From assembly GCA_905183005.1 (NCBI GenBank), contig CAJJDO010000034.1, positions 78,060-142,059 of the forward strand: a stretch of DNA of 64,000 nucleotides, given 5' to 3'. The position numbers and the translations under genes were made by a program. The stretch comes from Paramecium pentaurelia. Lineage: Eukaryota > Ciliophora > Oligohymenophorea > Peniculida > Parameciidae. The notes beneath the pieces were generated by a model. It saw only the letters and a program-made list of their open reading frames with translations. It was not told where the DNA came from and did no database searches. Below are positions 1 through 12,171 of this stretch, piece by piece (the stretch's first letter is position 1; the number at the start of each line of letters is the position of its first letter).

Positions 1-2644
1 AAAGATATCCATTCCACTTTCAAATCCTATTCTTTTACTTTCATTATCTGTAAATCCACTACATCCTATTATCTTACATCTTTTAACTTATTTCTCTATC
101 TCCATTTATCTTACTAATTTAGATGTCTAATACCCATTCAAATATGGCATATTAATATCGAGAATGATAAATTTAATCCAATTACAACAATAATCTTTAT
201 TATTTTACCAATTTTTGAGAATTTCTATACATTCTTAACCACTTTAAGCTTTTAAATAAATTTATTTCATTCTATCTAATTTCCAACCTAAAGTTTATAA
301 ATTTATTGGTTCATCATCAGCAATAATAATCTAAGGACATTTGCAATTTTATTATTGTTCTATCAATTAATCTTCAAATTTCTTTTGATTAACTGCATTA
401 CTAGTATTACTCTCTTTTCTAATCAGTATTTTAGATTCTTATTGATTTTAAATTTAATTTTCACTAACATCTTAAATTTTAAATAAAAAGCTAGTTCCTT
501 TATCTACTCCTTTTGAATCTACTTATAATCCTTCTTCATTTCCACTTAATTTTTATGCTAGAACATTACTTATCATTAATCCTAAGCCTACTCCTGAAGT
601 ATTCATATTCTTACTATCCTCCAATTTTCCAAATGGTTAAAACAATTTACTTTTATCTTCTGGTTTCAATCCTACTCCTGTATCTTCAACACATATTTCT
701 ATTAATTTTGTCTATATTAATTTAGCTGATACAGTTATACCACCTACTTTTGTAAATTTAGTAGCATTACTAATGAGATTAAATATTATCTATTATATTC
801 TTTATGAATCAGATTTAATTATTTGAGGAATTTTAGAATCAAATTTTAAATCTAATTTTAAATTCCTTAAACTTACAGGATATTACATAATGGATATAGC
901 ATCATTCAATAATTAATGTATAGAAAATTCTTAGTATGTTAACTTAAATTTTCCAGCTTTCAATTATGCTAAATCTAATAAATCATTAGCTAATCCTTTA
1001 ATTGATATTGCAGAACTTTACAAAGGCTATAGATATCTAATGTTATTTTAGTATTGATTACTTTGATATCAAATTGTTATCTTATTAAAATTGAATTTTC
1101 AATTATTAATTTATTTCAATTATTGCTCCTAATGGATTACGTAATTCATGAGAAACATAAGATAACATTCTAGATTTATTTTTATTTTGCTATTATAATA
1201 CTTTGAATTGATTAAATAATGATACATCTCTTATTAATAATAATACACTTCTTTTATTTTCATATATATAAGGTTTAATTGTAATTTGAATTAATAATCC
1301 TGGATTACATTCATCTTCGGGTTTATCTTCTTATAATTCATTATCCTAATTTTCACTAGATTCTTCTATCATACATAACATCTTTTTAACTTCAGGTGAA
1401 AATTTTATTTTATCCTATCCTTTATAAGTTCTTTAAGAAATATAAGATAATTATCTTTTAAATGGAGAAGTTAATCCATTTTTATCTTATACTTTTTCTT
1501 ATAAAGCATTATCTAATTCTTATTTTAATGTTTCAGCTTTACTAAGTTCAGCTTAATAATAATAATCTGTTTGATTATCATCGAAATTATTATTGAAAAG
1601 ACTTTCTTTAGAATTCTCATCATTTATTTATTGATCAAATTATTAATCAAAAGGTTAATAATATTAATGTTAATGATATTTTAACTTTTTATCTAAAGTT
1701 GAAAAAAATTTATCAAATTATGCTTATTCTTCAAATTAAAATTTAGAACTATAATTTTTTAATTCATACAAACAAGATAATATTTAATCTTGTCTATTTT
1801 AAATATGTTTTCTTCCTAATAAGTTGTATACTTAATTATTATGATAATCAATCTTATTTTAATCATTGATTATTAATATTCCCTCAGGAAATTAATTGAA
1901 TAAAATCTCATAAAATGTTTTTTATTATTCTATCTATTCAAGAACTGATGGATCTTTTGAATATAATGAAGAGTTTTTTGCTATCCTTTAATTTAATGGC
2001 ATAAATTTAATTTAATTTGACTCTTCATCAAATATTTATTATTATTAAGGACTTTCTAATTTCTCAGTAAAACTACGAGAACAAGGTCTCTTTAAAGGTA
2101 ATTTTTTTACTTCTAAATTTGCTGTCATAATGAATTAATATATTAATAGCAAACCATAAAGAATATCTCCAAAAATGATTCCAATAGAAGTGGAATCAAT
2201 TAATAAATATATTGATGTTAAATTTGCAGAAGCAATAACAACTAATAAATGTCCAACTCTAACTATTTAATTTTAGATCGTTGATTCTATTTCTAATTAA
2301 ATTGTTAATCCTAACCAAAAATATTAAAATCTGCTTAAAAATCCATCATTTTTCAATCCAAAATCAATACTACCCAAACAAAATATATTTAAAACTTACC
2401 ATAATGATTTAAATACTATTTATTATTGTTCAATACATGTTTTTGTATATCTATTAAATGGTATAAATAATAATGTCAATATCATACTAAAAATAACTTA
2501 AAAGTATTCTGAATTATGATTAACTAATTTTATTGTAAGTACCATTATAAAATAGATTAGTTGAATTACTACTCTTAAATTTACATTATTCATTTGATTC
2601 TAATAATAATTTCTAAAAATTATACTATTATTATTTATATTCAT
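1..2644 (-). CDS. Hybrid sensor histidine kinase, C-terminus cut by window edge
   Basis: Membrane histidine kinase fused to a receiver domain: it should autophosphorylate on His and pass phosphate to its own receiver Asp. The start at 2644 (MNINNNS) is the first in-frame ATG. The N-terminus holds several hydrophobic membrane segments (about 2150-2600), then a PAS-like linker (about 1450-1950). The H-box reads SHELRNPLGAI (about 1140-1165), the N-box NLISNATKFT, and G-boxes DTGVGL and GVGLGLMIS (about 590-690). The receiver has the acidic pocket IIADDEP (about 312-330) and phospho-acceptor region ILDINMPYLNG (about 125-160). The conserved receiver Lys lies beyond position 1. A 25-nt intron (1037-1061, GTAATC..TTAG) must be removed to keep the frame. 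Ligand unknown. Confidence 0.9.
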
Positions 2645-2735
2645 CTTATATAATTAGATATAATATATTATTTCAAATATTTCATAAGAATAGGAATGAT
2701 AATAATTGTATATTTAAACAAAATTTATAATCATA

Positions 2736-3768
2736 TCAATAATTTTCTAAGTAATTACCATTTTCCAATTAAATCTTTATTCTAGATAATTATTCCTTTC
2801 TACTTTCAGTTAGTCTATTAGTTTTGGCTAGATTCTTAAGTTCATCTTCAAATTTTATAACTTGATTTTCTGTAGCTTTGAATCTGCCTTCCATATGTTA
2901 TTTAAGTCTTTTTTATATTGAATAAAATTAAGAATATGATAAACTATCTTTTTGATATTCTTTTATTTTATCTTTTATACTATAATCTCTATTATGTATA
3001 CAATAATATAATTGTCTATTGAATTTATCACTTAATTTATTCTTTTCTTCATAAGATTCATTAATCTAATTTACTAATTAAGGTAACACTTTACTATCTC
3101 TTACTTTTTCATACTTTTTATACAATTCAATTTCTTTATTTTTATCAATTTATTTTCTGTCTTCACAATCAATAATTGATAATTATCTTTTTACATTTTC
3201 TGTTTTTCCAAATAAAGTACTGCCACTTGTATTTAATTTAATTGTATGTCTTCTTGCAGATTTACTTGGTGTATTAGAATGATAAGTATTTGGTTTATGT
3301 TAATTAAATACATAATCTGAAAGATCTAATTCCTTTTTAATTTTTTCTAATTTTTCTATATGATTTTCTACTCTATTTTTTTCATTTTTAATTGTTTTAA
3401 GTAATTATAGTTTATCTTATGAATCAAAATATTCTTCAATATTAGGCAATTAAATTGAATAGTTATAATCTACAGATATTCTTTTTAATTTAAAATTACG
3501 TGATGATTTAGCTTCAAGTACTCTAAATTTTAATAATTTATATATATTACTGTTAATTTTATTCATTAAGTAATTATTTCAAAATTGTTTAAGCTCTTTT
3601 TTATCTTATAATTGGACTCAAATCACTTTTATATTCTCTTTAAGTTTAAGTGATAATGTTTGGTTTTTTGTTGACAAACTTTTCTAATCTAACACTACCC
3701 TTATAAATGATTTTTTTTTATTCAATGAATTAAACTTTATTATCTTTATTTTCTTTGATAAATTTCAT
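2736..3768 (-). CDS. Coiled-coil protein of unknown function
   Basis: Charged, glutamine- and lysine-rich protein of roughly 334 residues, starting MKFIKENKDN at 3768 and ending in TGA at 2736-2738. One 28-nt intron (3523-3550, GTAATA..TTTAG) joins ..EQNQQ to VLEAKSS. Long stretches of E/K/L/N suggest coiled coil over most of the C-terminal two thirds; there is a short basic, serine-rich patch in the middle (TPSKSARRHTIK). No enzyme motif, signal peptide or membrane segment was seen. It lies 92 bp upstream of the histidine kinase on the same strand and about 200 bp from a divergent plus-strand gene, so it may share a promoter region with that gene. Role not recognised. Confidence 0.8.
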
Positions 3769-3968
3769 TCTAAAAAATTATCAAATAATGTATATATCAA
3801 CTATTATTTTATCAATAATTGTTTTTAATAATAATAAAGATTTTATTTAGATAATAAAAATTGAAACACATATTCATATAGAATTAACTTATTTTATTTA
3901 TTATCATACTTATATTAAAATAGTATATTAAATTTATGTGATTCATATATTTATATATTTTAATTTAA

Positions 3969-5051
3969 ATGGGTAATAATTGTGTTTCAGAGAGTGATTC
4001 ATTAATTAATGAAGACACATAAGCTAATTTCAATAAAATAGAATCCAGACCTGGAATTTATGCTATTGAACATACTACTAATACATATTTGGATAACATA
4101 TCTATTATGTCTTCCCCAGACTCTCCTTATCCAATCATTTATATGGAGAAGATGGATGTAATTGCATTTAAAGGTCACAAATTTGCAATTCTTTAAAAAA
4201 ATAGTGTTTATTATGGTGAAATCAATTAGAAATACTAAAAAAATGGAAAAGGAAAACTTTATTTAATTGATGTGGATAAGAATAGAAACTAAAAATTATT
4301 TATAATGAAAGGAATGTTTAAAAATGATATATATTAAGAATCAGGACAAATTTCACCTTTTGGAGAATGTTTGGATGAAACCTCTGATTCAAAAATTACA
4401 GAACCATAAGATTCATAAAAATCAATAATCTAGAATAATCAATATAAATACAACAAGTTTATAAATGATAAAGATATAAATTCTATTACTGATAAAAATT
4501 AACTTAGACCTAATATTGTTAATGGATATATTTAATATCTTTAATAACTTGATGAATAATTGTATTGGGACACTCCTCCTTAAAAAAGAGAGAAATTTTA
4601 AAGAACTATTATATTCTAGAGTACATGTTCATTAGATAAATATGATGAATTTAAATAACTAATTAAATAATTTAGATTTGTTAAGTTTTGGTTAATCTAT
4701 AAAAAAATTGGATTTGTTATAGAACATAATCCTAATCGTTGGTATTTTGTAGAAGTATAAATTACTGAAGATGAATTCAATATCAATATATATGATTCTA
4801 TTAAATGTAGTGATGCATTTTATCAAAACATAAAACATAAACTTACTCAACTCTTCTAAAAATTACTCAATCATAAACTTTAATCAAAACTAATCATTAA
4901 AGACAATATTCCTTAATCATATAATACATATGATAGCGCAGTCTACACTTGTATATTTGCTAGAATGCTTAGATGTAATTGTAGAAATAAAGCACTTAAT
5001 ATGAGTCCTTCATAAATGAGATCAGATTTATTAAAACTATTTCTTAACTGA
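3969..5051 (+). CDS. Ulp1/SENP-like (C48) protease homologue with degenerate active site
   Basis: Uninterrupted 360-residue frame. It starts MGNNCVS, a classic N-myristoylation plus palmitoylation-type N-terminus. Residues about 55-130 contain a MORN-like segment (VYYGEI..NGKGKLY). The C-terminal half resembles the Ulp1/SENP cysteine-protease fold in motif order: a W-containing strand (NPNRWYFVEV), an Asp strand (IYDSI), a Gln (NIPQS) and a final helix (YDSAVYTCIFARML). In active enzymes these positions read HW, D, Q and DCG. Here His is Arg and the nucleophilic Cys is Ser (DSA), so the protein is probably not a protease. Assignment rests on motif order, not a database match. It lies about 900 bp from another MG..C protein with MORN repeats. 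Confidence 0.7.
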
Positions 5052-5085
5052 TTATAATTTAATTAATGATATTATTTTATATTTC

Positions 5086-5365
5086 TCATTTTATAAATAA
5101 GTATCTTAAATCTAATATCAAATTGTCATCCTAATTATTTAAATAATTAGTTATTAATAATTAATATATTTATTATATATATATCTTGTATAAATATCCA
5201 CCTTTTTTATTGAATTCAAATGTATTCATACTTAAAAACTAATTAGAAACTTTATTATTTTTTAGAAAAACTAAGGATGTATAATCTTTATTATTTTAAA
5301 ATATGCTTATATATAATTCCTTTTTATTAATCATAATTTGAAATTAAATTCTCATCTATTTTTCT
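5086..5365 (-). CDS. Possible small or partial gene, unresolved
   Basis: A minus-strand frame of about 90 codons, ending in TGA at 5086-5088, has natural composition with glutamines from TAA/TAG (for example NNKDYTSLVFLKNN and GGYLYKIYIQQIYQLL). Upstream another frame starts MNFRNIIKKVS near 5490, but no intron of the usual size joins the two cleanly. It could be a short gene, a gene with an unusual intron, or a decaying copy. The rest of 5052-5953 shows no gene I can support. Confidence 0.3.
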
Positions 5366-5953
5366 AATAATCATTCAACTTAATCATTAAAATTATTCAA
5401 TCATAAAAGTAAATTTTTAAGTTGAAAATAACTTATGTTATGCTTAATCTTTCAATGAAACTTTCTTAATTATATTTCTAAAATTCATAATATTTATTTT
5501 TAATATAAATATCAAGTCGAAAGTATTTTAATGAGCATAATGTTATATATTTTAGTATCATCATATTTAATTAATGTAGAATCCTCATTAAAATACATAT
5601 ATTAAATTATAAGAGATAAAAGAATTGAATATTACTGGCAGAAACAATACTACCATAGTTTGAAAATGATATAATTGTAATATTTAATAAAATTAATAAA
5701 GATTATTAATTATGGAAAAAATTAATAAATATATATATGTAATTAAAACGTACTCAATTAAAATTAGATAGAAATAATATGATCTAGAAACAGTAAGAGT
5801 GACAACAATTAATTAGATGTTCATCCTAATAATTTTGATCATGAGAATTGTAGATGCAATGATTATAATGAAGATTAACTTTTATGAATTCCATTAAATT
5901 TATCACCAAAAAAATGAAAATATTTAATTATTTGTTTATTTGAATAACTTTAT

Positions 5954-7173
5954 ATGGGATCAAACTGTTCAAATTGTTCTTAATGTTAAAAAGATAAATT
6001 GGAATAGATCAATGAAGTCACCATAACCAAGAAATCAGAAAGCAATAAAATAGTTATTTCCTCTAATTCTTAATTATCTTATTAAAATAATAGTCATTTT
6101 CACAAAGTTTATATGATTTTAACTATAATAGTAAAAATCAATTTAAAGTTTTGATGAAACTTAGAAACAAACATAAAAATTGTTGTTGTTATCTAAAATG
6201 GCTATTGTGATATAAAAGTAATGGAAAGGATATAAAGCAAGGAAAGCATATTTATAAACAAAACAATGTTTAAAAAAGCCATAGAATGACTAAGCAACTA
6301 TTGATAGCAAGAGTAAGAGAAATATATAGAAATATTTTATTTAAGAGGAGTATGGACGTATTTTAACATATTTATCAAGTAAAAATTAATCCTGAACAAC
6401 TTTAAAGGGAATTTAGATCAAAATATGAATTTATTAGTGGATCAACATATGAAGGAGAATGGTTAGGAGATAAGAGAGATGGATATGGAATACAAATATG
6501 GGAAGATGGGGCTAAATATATTGGTTAATGGAAAAATAATTAAGCTTGTGGATAGGGAACCTTTTATCATGTTGATGGAGATATCTATGAGGGTTAATGG
6601 GAATGTGATCGAGCAAATGGATTTGGAATATACAGATAATCAAATGGAGTTATGTACTAAGGATAATGGAAGGATGATTATCAACATGGATAAGGTTAGG
6701 AGAAATGTATTAGAATATTGTAAAAAAAATAGGGATCGATAATTCGATTTATGAGGGTGAATATTTTTAAGGTAAGAAGTAGGGAAGAGGGATTTATAAA
6801 TGGCCAGATGGAAGTTATTTTGAAGGAGAGTGGTTTAATAATAAGATTAATGGTTATGTATAAGTTTAATAGAGAATAGGGAGAATATATTTGGGCGGAT
6901 GGTAGAAAGTATAAGGGTATATGGAAGGATAATAAAATGCATGGTTATGGAATATATTAATGGAGTGATGGTCGATCATATCATGGGGAATATGTTAATG
7001 ACAAAAAGTAAGGTAAAGGAAAATACTTTTGGCCAGATGGGAAAATATTTGAAGGAGAATGGTATGAAGGAAAATAGAATGGAAGAGGTAAATATTTAAT
7101 GGCAGATGGAAAAGTTAAATTTGGATTTTGGGAGAATGGAAAAAGAATAAATATTGAAGGATAATTATAATGA
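5954..7173 (+). CDS. IQ-motif and MORN-repeat protein with acylation-type N-terminus
   Basis: Starts MGSNCSNCSQC, fitting N-myristoylation with palmitoylatable cysteines, so probably membrane-anchored. An IQ-like calmodulin-binding motif (IQKQWKGYKARKAYL) lies near residue 90, followed by about eight MORN repeats (YEGEW..G.G pattern) running to the C-terminus GKRINIEGQL. Four small introns restore the frame: 6107-6131 (25 nt), 6358-6379 (22 nt), 6707-6732 (26 nt, giving EKWIDNSIYEGEY) and 6858-6879 (22 nt). MORN proteins commonly bind membranes or scaffold cortical and ciliary structures. Calmodulin binding and membrane attachment are inferred from motifs only. Same strand as the MGNNC protein upstream. 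Confidence 0.85.
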
Positions 7174-7364
7174 ATAAGTAATTTTATTTGTATTAGAGTT
7201 ACAAGGATAATAAGATATTATATAATTAAAGGTTTTTTTAATAAATGTTATAATTATCAGCAATAATTTAATAATATAATTAATATTTATTTAGTTTTAA
7301 AATTAAATAAATTTATGAATAGTAAAAAGATATTAAATTTAGAAGTTTTTATTTATGTATTTTA

Positions 7365-8925
7365 TCATTCCAAACTTTAATTTTAATGTGTATGTTTAGG
7401 TTCAGGTTCAGGTTCAGGCATATTATCACGAACTTAATAATTTTTGAAATAATCAAAACACTTTTTACAACAGCTTTTTTAATTTTCATATTTTTCAGGA
7501 ACAACTTTATCAATACGAGGGAAACAACATTCTGTTAAGGTATTTCTATATTTATAGATCAATATAATTGCAATGAGTAATAGAATAATGGAAATTATCA
7601 ATCCAGCTCTTGCATTTTTACCTAATGGTCTAATTGAAGAAGTAGGTTCTTTGATATTTAAATATAAATACCTTCATAAAACTAGTCTTCAAAAAATAAG
7701 ATTTTTGGTTGCAACTATGGTTAATATTCTTTTGGACCACTTTATATTGTTTGATTAGATCCATTTATTGAATATAATTCATTATATCCATAGAGATGTA
7801 GAATAAATCCAATTTCTAATGAATATCTTCCAAATAAAGGATTAGATTTAGTCATTGTGATAGGAACTTAAATATACTTCTATCCAATTAGTTCTTCAAG
7901 TGTCAAATTATAATCTAGATAAGTTGTTTCAGATTATGATAAGAATGTCCAATTTATAAATCTTACAAATGGAGTTACATTAAAGAATAATGAACTACAT
8001 AATATATTTGAATCTGTTCCAATACATGAATTTTATTCATATTTGAAGTATTCTTTTTCTGCTTCTTCTGATGCTGTAGCATATTGAATATATTATTATG
8101 GATCATTAGGATTCTCAGGTATAGGAGCTGAATATTTGTATTATTAAGGTAATAATGCACTGATACCTTTTGTATAATTACTCCATATTATAGTATAATT
8201 TTCTTCAGGATGAAATACACTACTATTTAATTAATTTTAATAATAGTTATAACACACTGTTCTCACATTCTATATAGATTAAATAATTTTACATCCACAA
8301 ATTAACTACTTCTAAATTAATTACATGGGGGATTACCATCAATCTTTTTATTATAATAATCTTCATCTACAACTAATTTACAATCCTTAGATGATTATTC
8401 TATTTCACAGACTATAGGATTCCAATATTTACAATATTCTCCATAAAAATCAGGAGGACATAAACATCCATAATGTAATCGATATCTTATTGTACAATTA
8501 GCTGAATTATTAATTGAAATATCTTTATATTAAATATAAGTGACCCTTTATTTGAAACAATAATGTTAAGTTACATTAATTAGAATAGGTTAGCCAAGAT
8601 AACACTTAAGTGGAATCAATGGGCCTTATCTTAGATATTCATTAATTGTAACATTAACTACTGGAACTGTAGGTTTTGATGTTCCATTCTCTTCCATTAT
8701 TCTAAACTATCTAGCATGTTTTAAATCTATTTTAGAGTCTGGAATAACAAATTATTCTTCATTATCCCCATCTAATCTTCTTAATCCTAAAGTTTATCTT
8801 ATCATTTCTATTGGTGTTCTTGTAACTAAAAGTTATGCTTTATTTCTCCATTCTTCATATAAGGAGTTAGTATTCTTCAATATAGAAGTAGCTGCAATAC
8901 ATTATATTACTAATAAAAAAAGCAT
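7365..8925 (-). CDS. Type I membrane protein with EGF-like cysteine cluster
   Basis: Starts with a signal peptide (MLFLLVIQCIAATS). A long extracellular part carries scattered cysteines, an EGF-like patch (CLCPPDFYGEYC, about 8440-8470) and several N-glycosylation-type sites. A single transmembrane helix (ISIILLLIAIILIYKY, about 7550-7600) is followed by a short cysteine-rich cytoplasmic tail and a PEPEPEP repeat before TGA at 7365-7367. A 23-nt intron at 7649-7671 is needed for frame; a 24-nt intron-like segment at 8269-8292 keeps frame either way, so its status is open. Likely a surface receptor or adhesion protein; no ligand-binding family recognised. Confidence 0.8.
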
Positions 8926-9016
8926 TATTTAATATTAATTTAAAGTCTTAAAATTTTATTAAATAATTCTATATAAAGATAATCATATACAATAATATAT
9001 CTTCATAATATTTAAA

Positions 9017-11230
9017 TCACAAAAATTCATTTAATAATTTAAGATATTCCTTTAATCCTTTTATTATAGAAATTCTTTAAGATGTAAGATTGGAAATATA
9101 GCTATCTCTCAAATTTTAGGTATCTTTGAATTTTTTTAATATTGTGATTGCTTCTGTAACTATAATACTTTGTTTTATTAATATTTCTTTTCGTTCTTTA
9201 TTTATATAGATCTAAATAATCATAGATCATACAGCAAATCTTTTTGGATATTCAAATGTCTACTCTAATTCCTTAAGATCTTAAGTCAAATCTTAAGAAT
9301 AAGAATTCATTAAGTACTATAATAATGAATTGTAAAATTGCATAACTAAAATCTCATAATCAATTGAAACAGGAATTGTACTTAACAAATCTTTTTCATT
9401 TCCATATTTTAACTATAATAATAATCGTAAAAAGCTTATAATATCCATATTTAACTTATCCTTTTTTATTCTAAACTCCTTTGATAAAGATGAAATAGGA
9501 ATTTCATAACCATTATACTAAATCTTGTCTATAATTGATTCTTCTTCATGTATTAACTTTTTAATAATTATAGTATTCAATATCTAATCTATGCTCTTCT
9601 CTTAATCTTCAAGGATTTCAGTATTCAACCATAACTTTAATTAGTCATCTAATTACTCTAAAATTATATGAACTGTAAACATTATCTGGTAATGCAAATC
9701 CATACCAACATAACAAAAATCTATTTGATCTATTTCCATATGAGACTGTAACTTATTCAAATTTCTTAATTGGTACAGTAGTTGTAATACAAAAGTATGC
9801 TTCTTTATCATATTCATCTAACCAATCCCATTATTATTCTTCCCTTATCTCTTTTTCATTATCTTTAGATTATGTTGATTCATCTTATTACTTTCTTAAT
9901 CTCCCATTTATCATTTATTATTTTACTTTTATAGCTTCAATTTGATATTATGGTAATCCTCTAATTATTACTTTATTTTTCTTTTCTAACTTTGTTTATA
10001 TATAAAATACCTGGATTCAAAGTGACAGTAATAATAGGTTGATTTTTCAAATTTATTTATTAAAATTATTTCTCAATTCTTTTTTATTCTTCCCTAATCT
10101 TCCATTCTGCCAATTCTTTAATCTTTAAAATCTCAAATTGTTATTACTTTGCCATTTTAACTTCTTCATCAGAATCATTATCCTCACTATCAGATGAATT
10201 AATTGAAATCAAATCCCATATATTCATTTAACTATCTTAGAGTATCTATTCTTAATGAATCATATTTATTATATTTCTTTTTTCCTGTATTGATACTCTA
10301 TCCAAATCTTATATTATACTCAAATCTTTTATATATTGTTTATTCTATATAACAAATTTATTTTTCTAATCTTCCCATTTCTATTATTCTCTACTATCTT
10401 CAATACCTAAAATACTAAGATTAATTTAATTTCTTTTTATAATGTATTGTTATTGAAATACTACTGATTTAAGATCATTTCCCTTTTCCAATCCTTAATG
10501 AACCATATAATGTGTACATGCTTGATTTGAATGGTTAAGAAAATCAGCTATAGGAATGAGACAAGTTGATTTAAGTGCCCATCCAAAACATCTACTTGTA
10601 ACACATTCTATTGCCCAGTAAAAATCACTTTTATCTGTTATTCTTGGAGCTCCAAATACATCTTAAGCATTATCAAAGATTAATTTTGCTTTGCTCCATA
10701 ATCCTAAGAAATCTTATTTGATTAATTAGAATTCTTCTAATATAATAGGATCTTCAATGTTCTTTAAATCATCATTAGACCAAGCTAATAATGTATTGTT
10801 AGTTTATATTGCTTAAATGTAAGGGTAATAAAATGACAATTCTCCTTTCTTCTTTTCATTGAACATATAAAAAGCTCAGATACAAAGAGATTTATACTTA
10901 AAATATTAAATTCTGCTTCATTATTTTCTTCCTCATCAAACATTTCTGGATGATTGTTGTAAACTGTATTAAGAATACTCTACTTGCATTTCTAAGGTGA
11001 TATTATCAATGATTAAGGTATGCAAATGATTGCCTATTAATTTGTAAACTTAATAATAATACAGTATCTGATGGTAAGTCTTCAGAGGCAACTACTCCAG
11101 TGACATTTCCAAATGAAGCTGGAAAATGTACACCCTTCATTAATACTCCATTTTCTATACCCCATTATAATAACATCTTGTATTTTGGATTTTATTAGAT
11201 TTCATTTGTTTTAGATTAATCAAATTGCAT
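9017..11230 (-). CDS. SET-domain protein lysine methyltransferase (SETD3/SETD6/LSMT type)
   Basis: N-terminal SET segment with TAIICIP..LIIS and a PYIQ motif. The catalytic region reads SRCFGWA..LIPIADFLNHS (about 10510-10600), and the C-terminal SET motif is VTVSYGNRSNRFLLCWYGF (about 9700-9770). After it comes a helical region matching the position of the Rubisco-LSMT substrate-binding domain. The fold binds S-adenosylmethionine and methylates lysine (or His in SETD3 relatives) on non-histone proteins. Between the two SET halves sits an insertion of over 200 residues, acidic and coiled-coil-like. Introns I could place: 11034-11062 (29 nt), 10875-10897 (23 nt), one near 9990-10015 (25 nt), one near 9632-9655 and one near 9211-9232. 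The start at 11230 (MQFDQSK) is the likeliest ATG. Confidence 0.85.
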
Positions 11231-11413
11231 GTAATATTAAATTTAAATTATCTGAAATGATCAAATTTATGTTAATATAATACATAAATAATAGAGTAAA
11301 ATTTTGATATTTAGACAATAATTTTACGTTTAATTTTTCTATTAAAATTATATATCTTTTATATAATAGATCAATTAATAAAAGAATATATTTAAAATTT
11401 AGAATATAAATAA

Positions 11414-12171
11414 TCATTATTATTTTTACTATTATTATTGTTATTATTATTGGTTCTACAATTATTATTATAATTATTAATATTCTTTTAGATTACTTAT
11501 ATCTAATTTAGTTATTTATTTTTGCATTGATCCATTTCCCTAAAAAGAAAGGTAATGATCTACTTCCAAATTAGGAATATTGTACTCTTTCTTAAATTTG
11601 ATAAGGATAGGAATATTAAATACTCCCCAACCTAATCTTTGTAATTAAAATGGAGCTTATTTAACTGTAACTATATTAGGATGAAATGTTTCATGTAATT
11701 GATAAGTAACCTATATTTAATTTTAATTTATACTGATTCAATCATATGATTAATGTCAAAATTCTTAAGTGCAGCTTTATCTGAATCCTTATTATATTCC
11801 ATTTTCACAATTAAAGTCCATTAATTAACATTTTTTTTTTCTTAATTATCAATTCGTTTATATAAATTGCCATATACAACATTCACTTTAATTTAATTTG
11901 GTAACATCATTTATTATTGAATAATCTGTTATTATCTTTATGCATATTGTTCAGGATTGCTCTCTTTAATCTTTTTAGCTAAATCTTAATTAATAATCAA
12001 TGGTTCATTTTTAGAATAAAGTTATCTGCATAATGGACACTTATAGGATTGATTATTATAATCTAGTAAATCTAAAAGACATGCTGAGCAAAATATATGT
12101 TTGCATTGAGAAAGTTGAATAGGATCTACAGCAATATTTAAACATATTGGGCAATCGTGGGATTGTTACAT
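11414..12171 (-). CDS. RING finger fused to YEATS domain
   Basis: N-terminal C3HC4 RING finger (CPICLNIAVDP..CKHIFCSACL..CPLCRQ) in the first 60 residues, predicting ubiquitin E3 ligase activity. Then comes a YEATS domain with the typical strands VVYGNLYK, NQWTLIVKM, VTYQLHETFHPN, the GWGVFNIPI turn and a DHYL strand. YEATS domains read acylated or crotonylated histone lysines. A 23-nt intron (11711-11733) splits the YEATS domain after INHMIES. The protein ends in a poly-glutamine tail coded by TAA/TAG/CAA, stop TGA at 11414-11416. The two domains in one short protein (about 245 residues) suggest chromatin-targeted ubiquitination, which is inference. Confidence 0.85.

Noticed and set aside
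7396..7422. Tandem GGTTCA repeat resembling a telomere-like or satellite unit
   Set aside because: Only about four units, and they encode PEPEPEP at the C-terminus of the minus-strand membrane protein.
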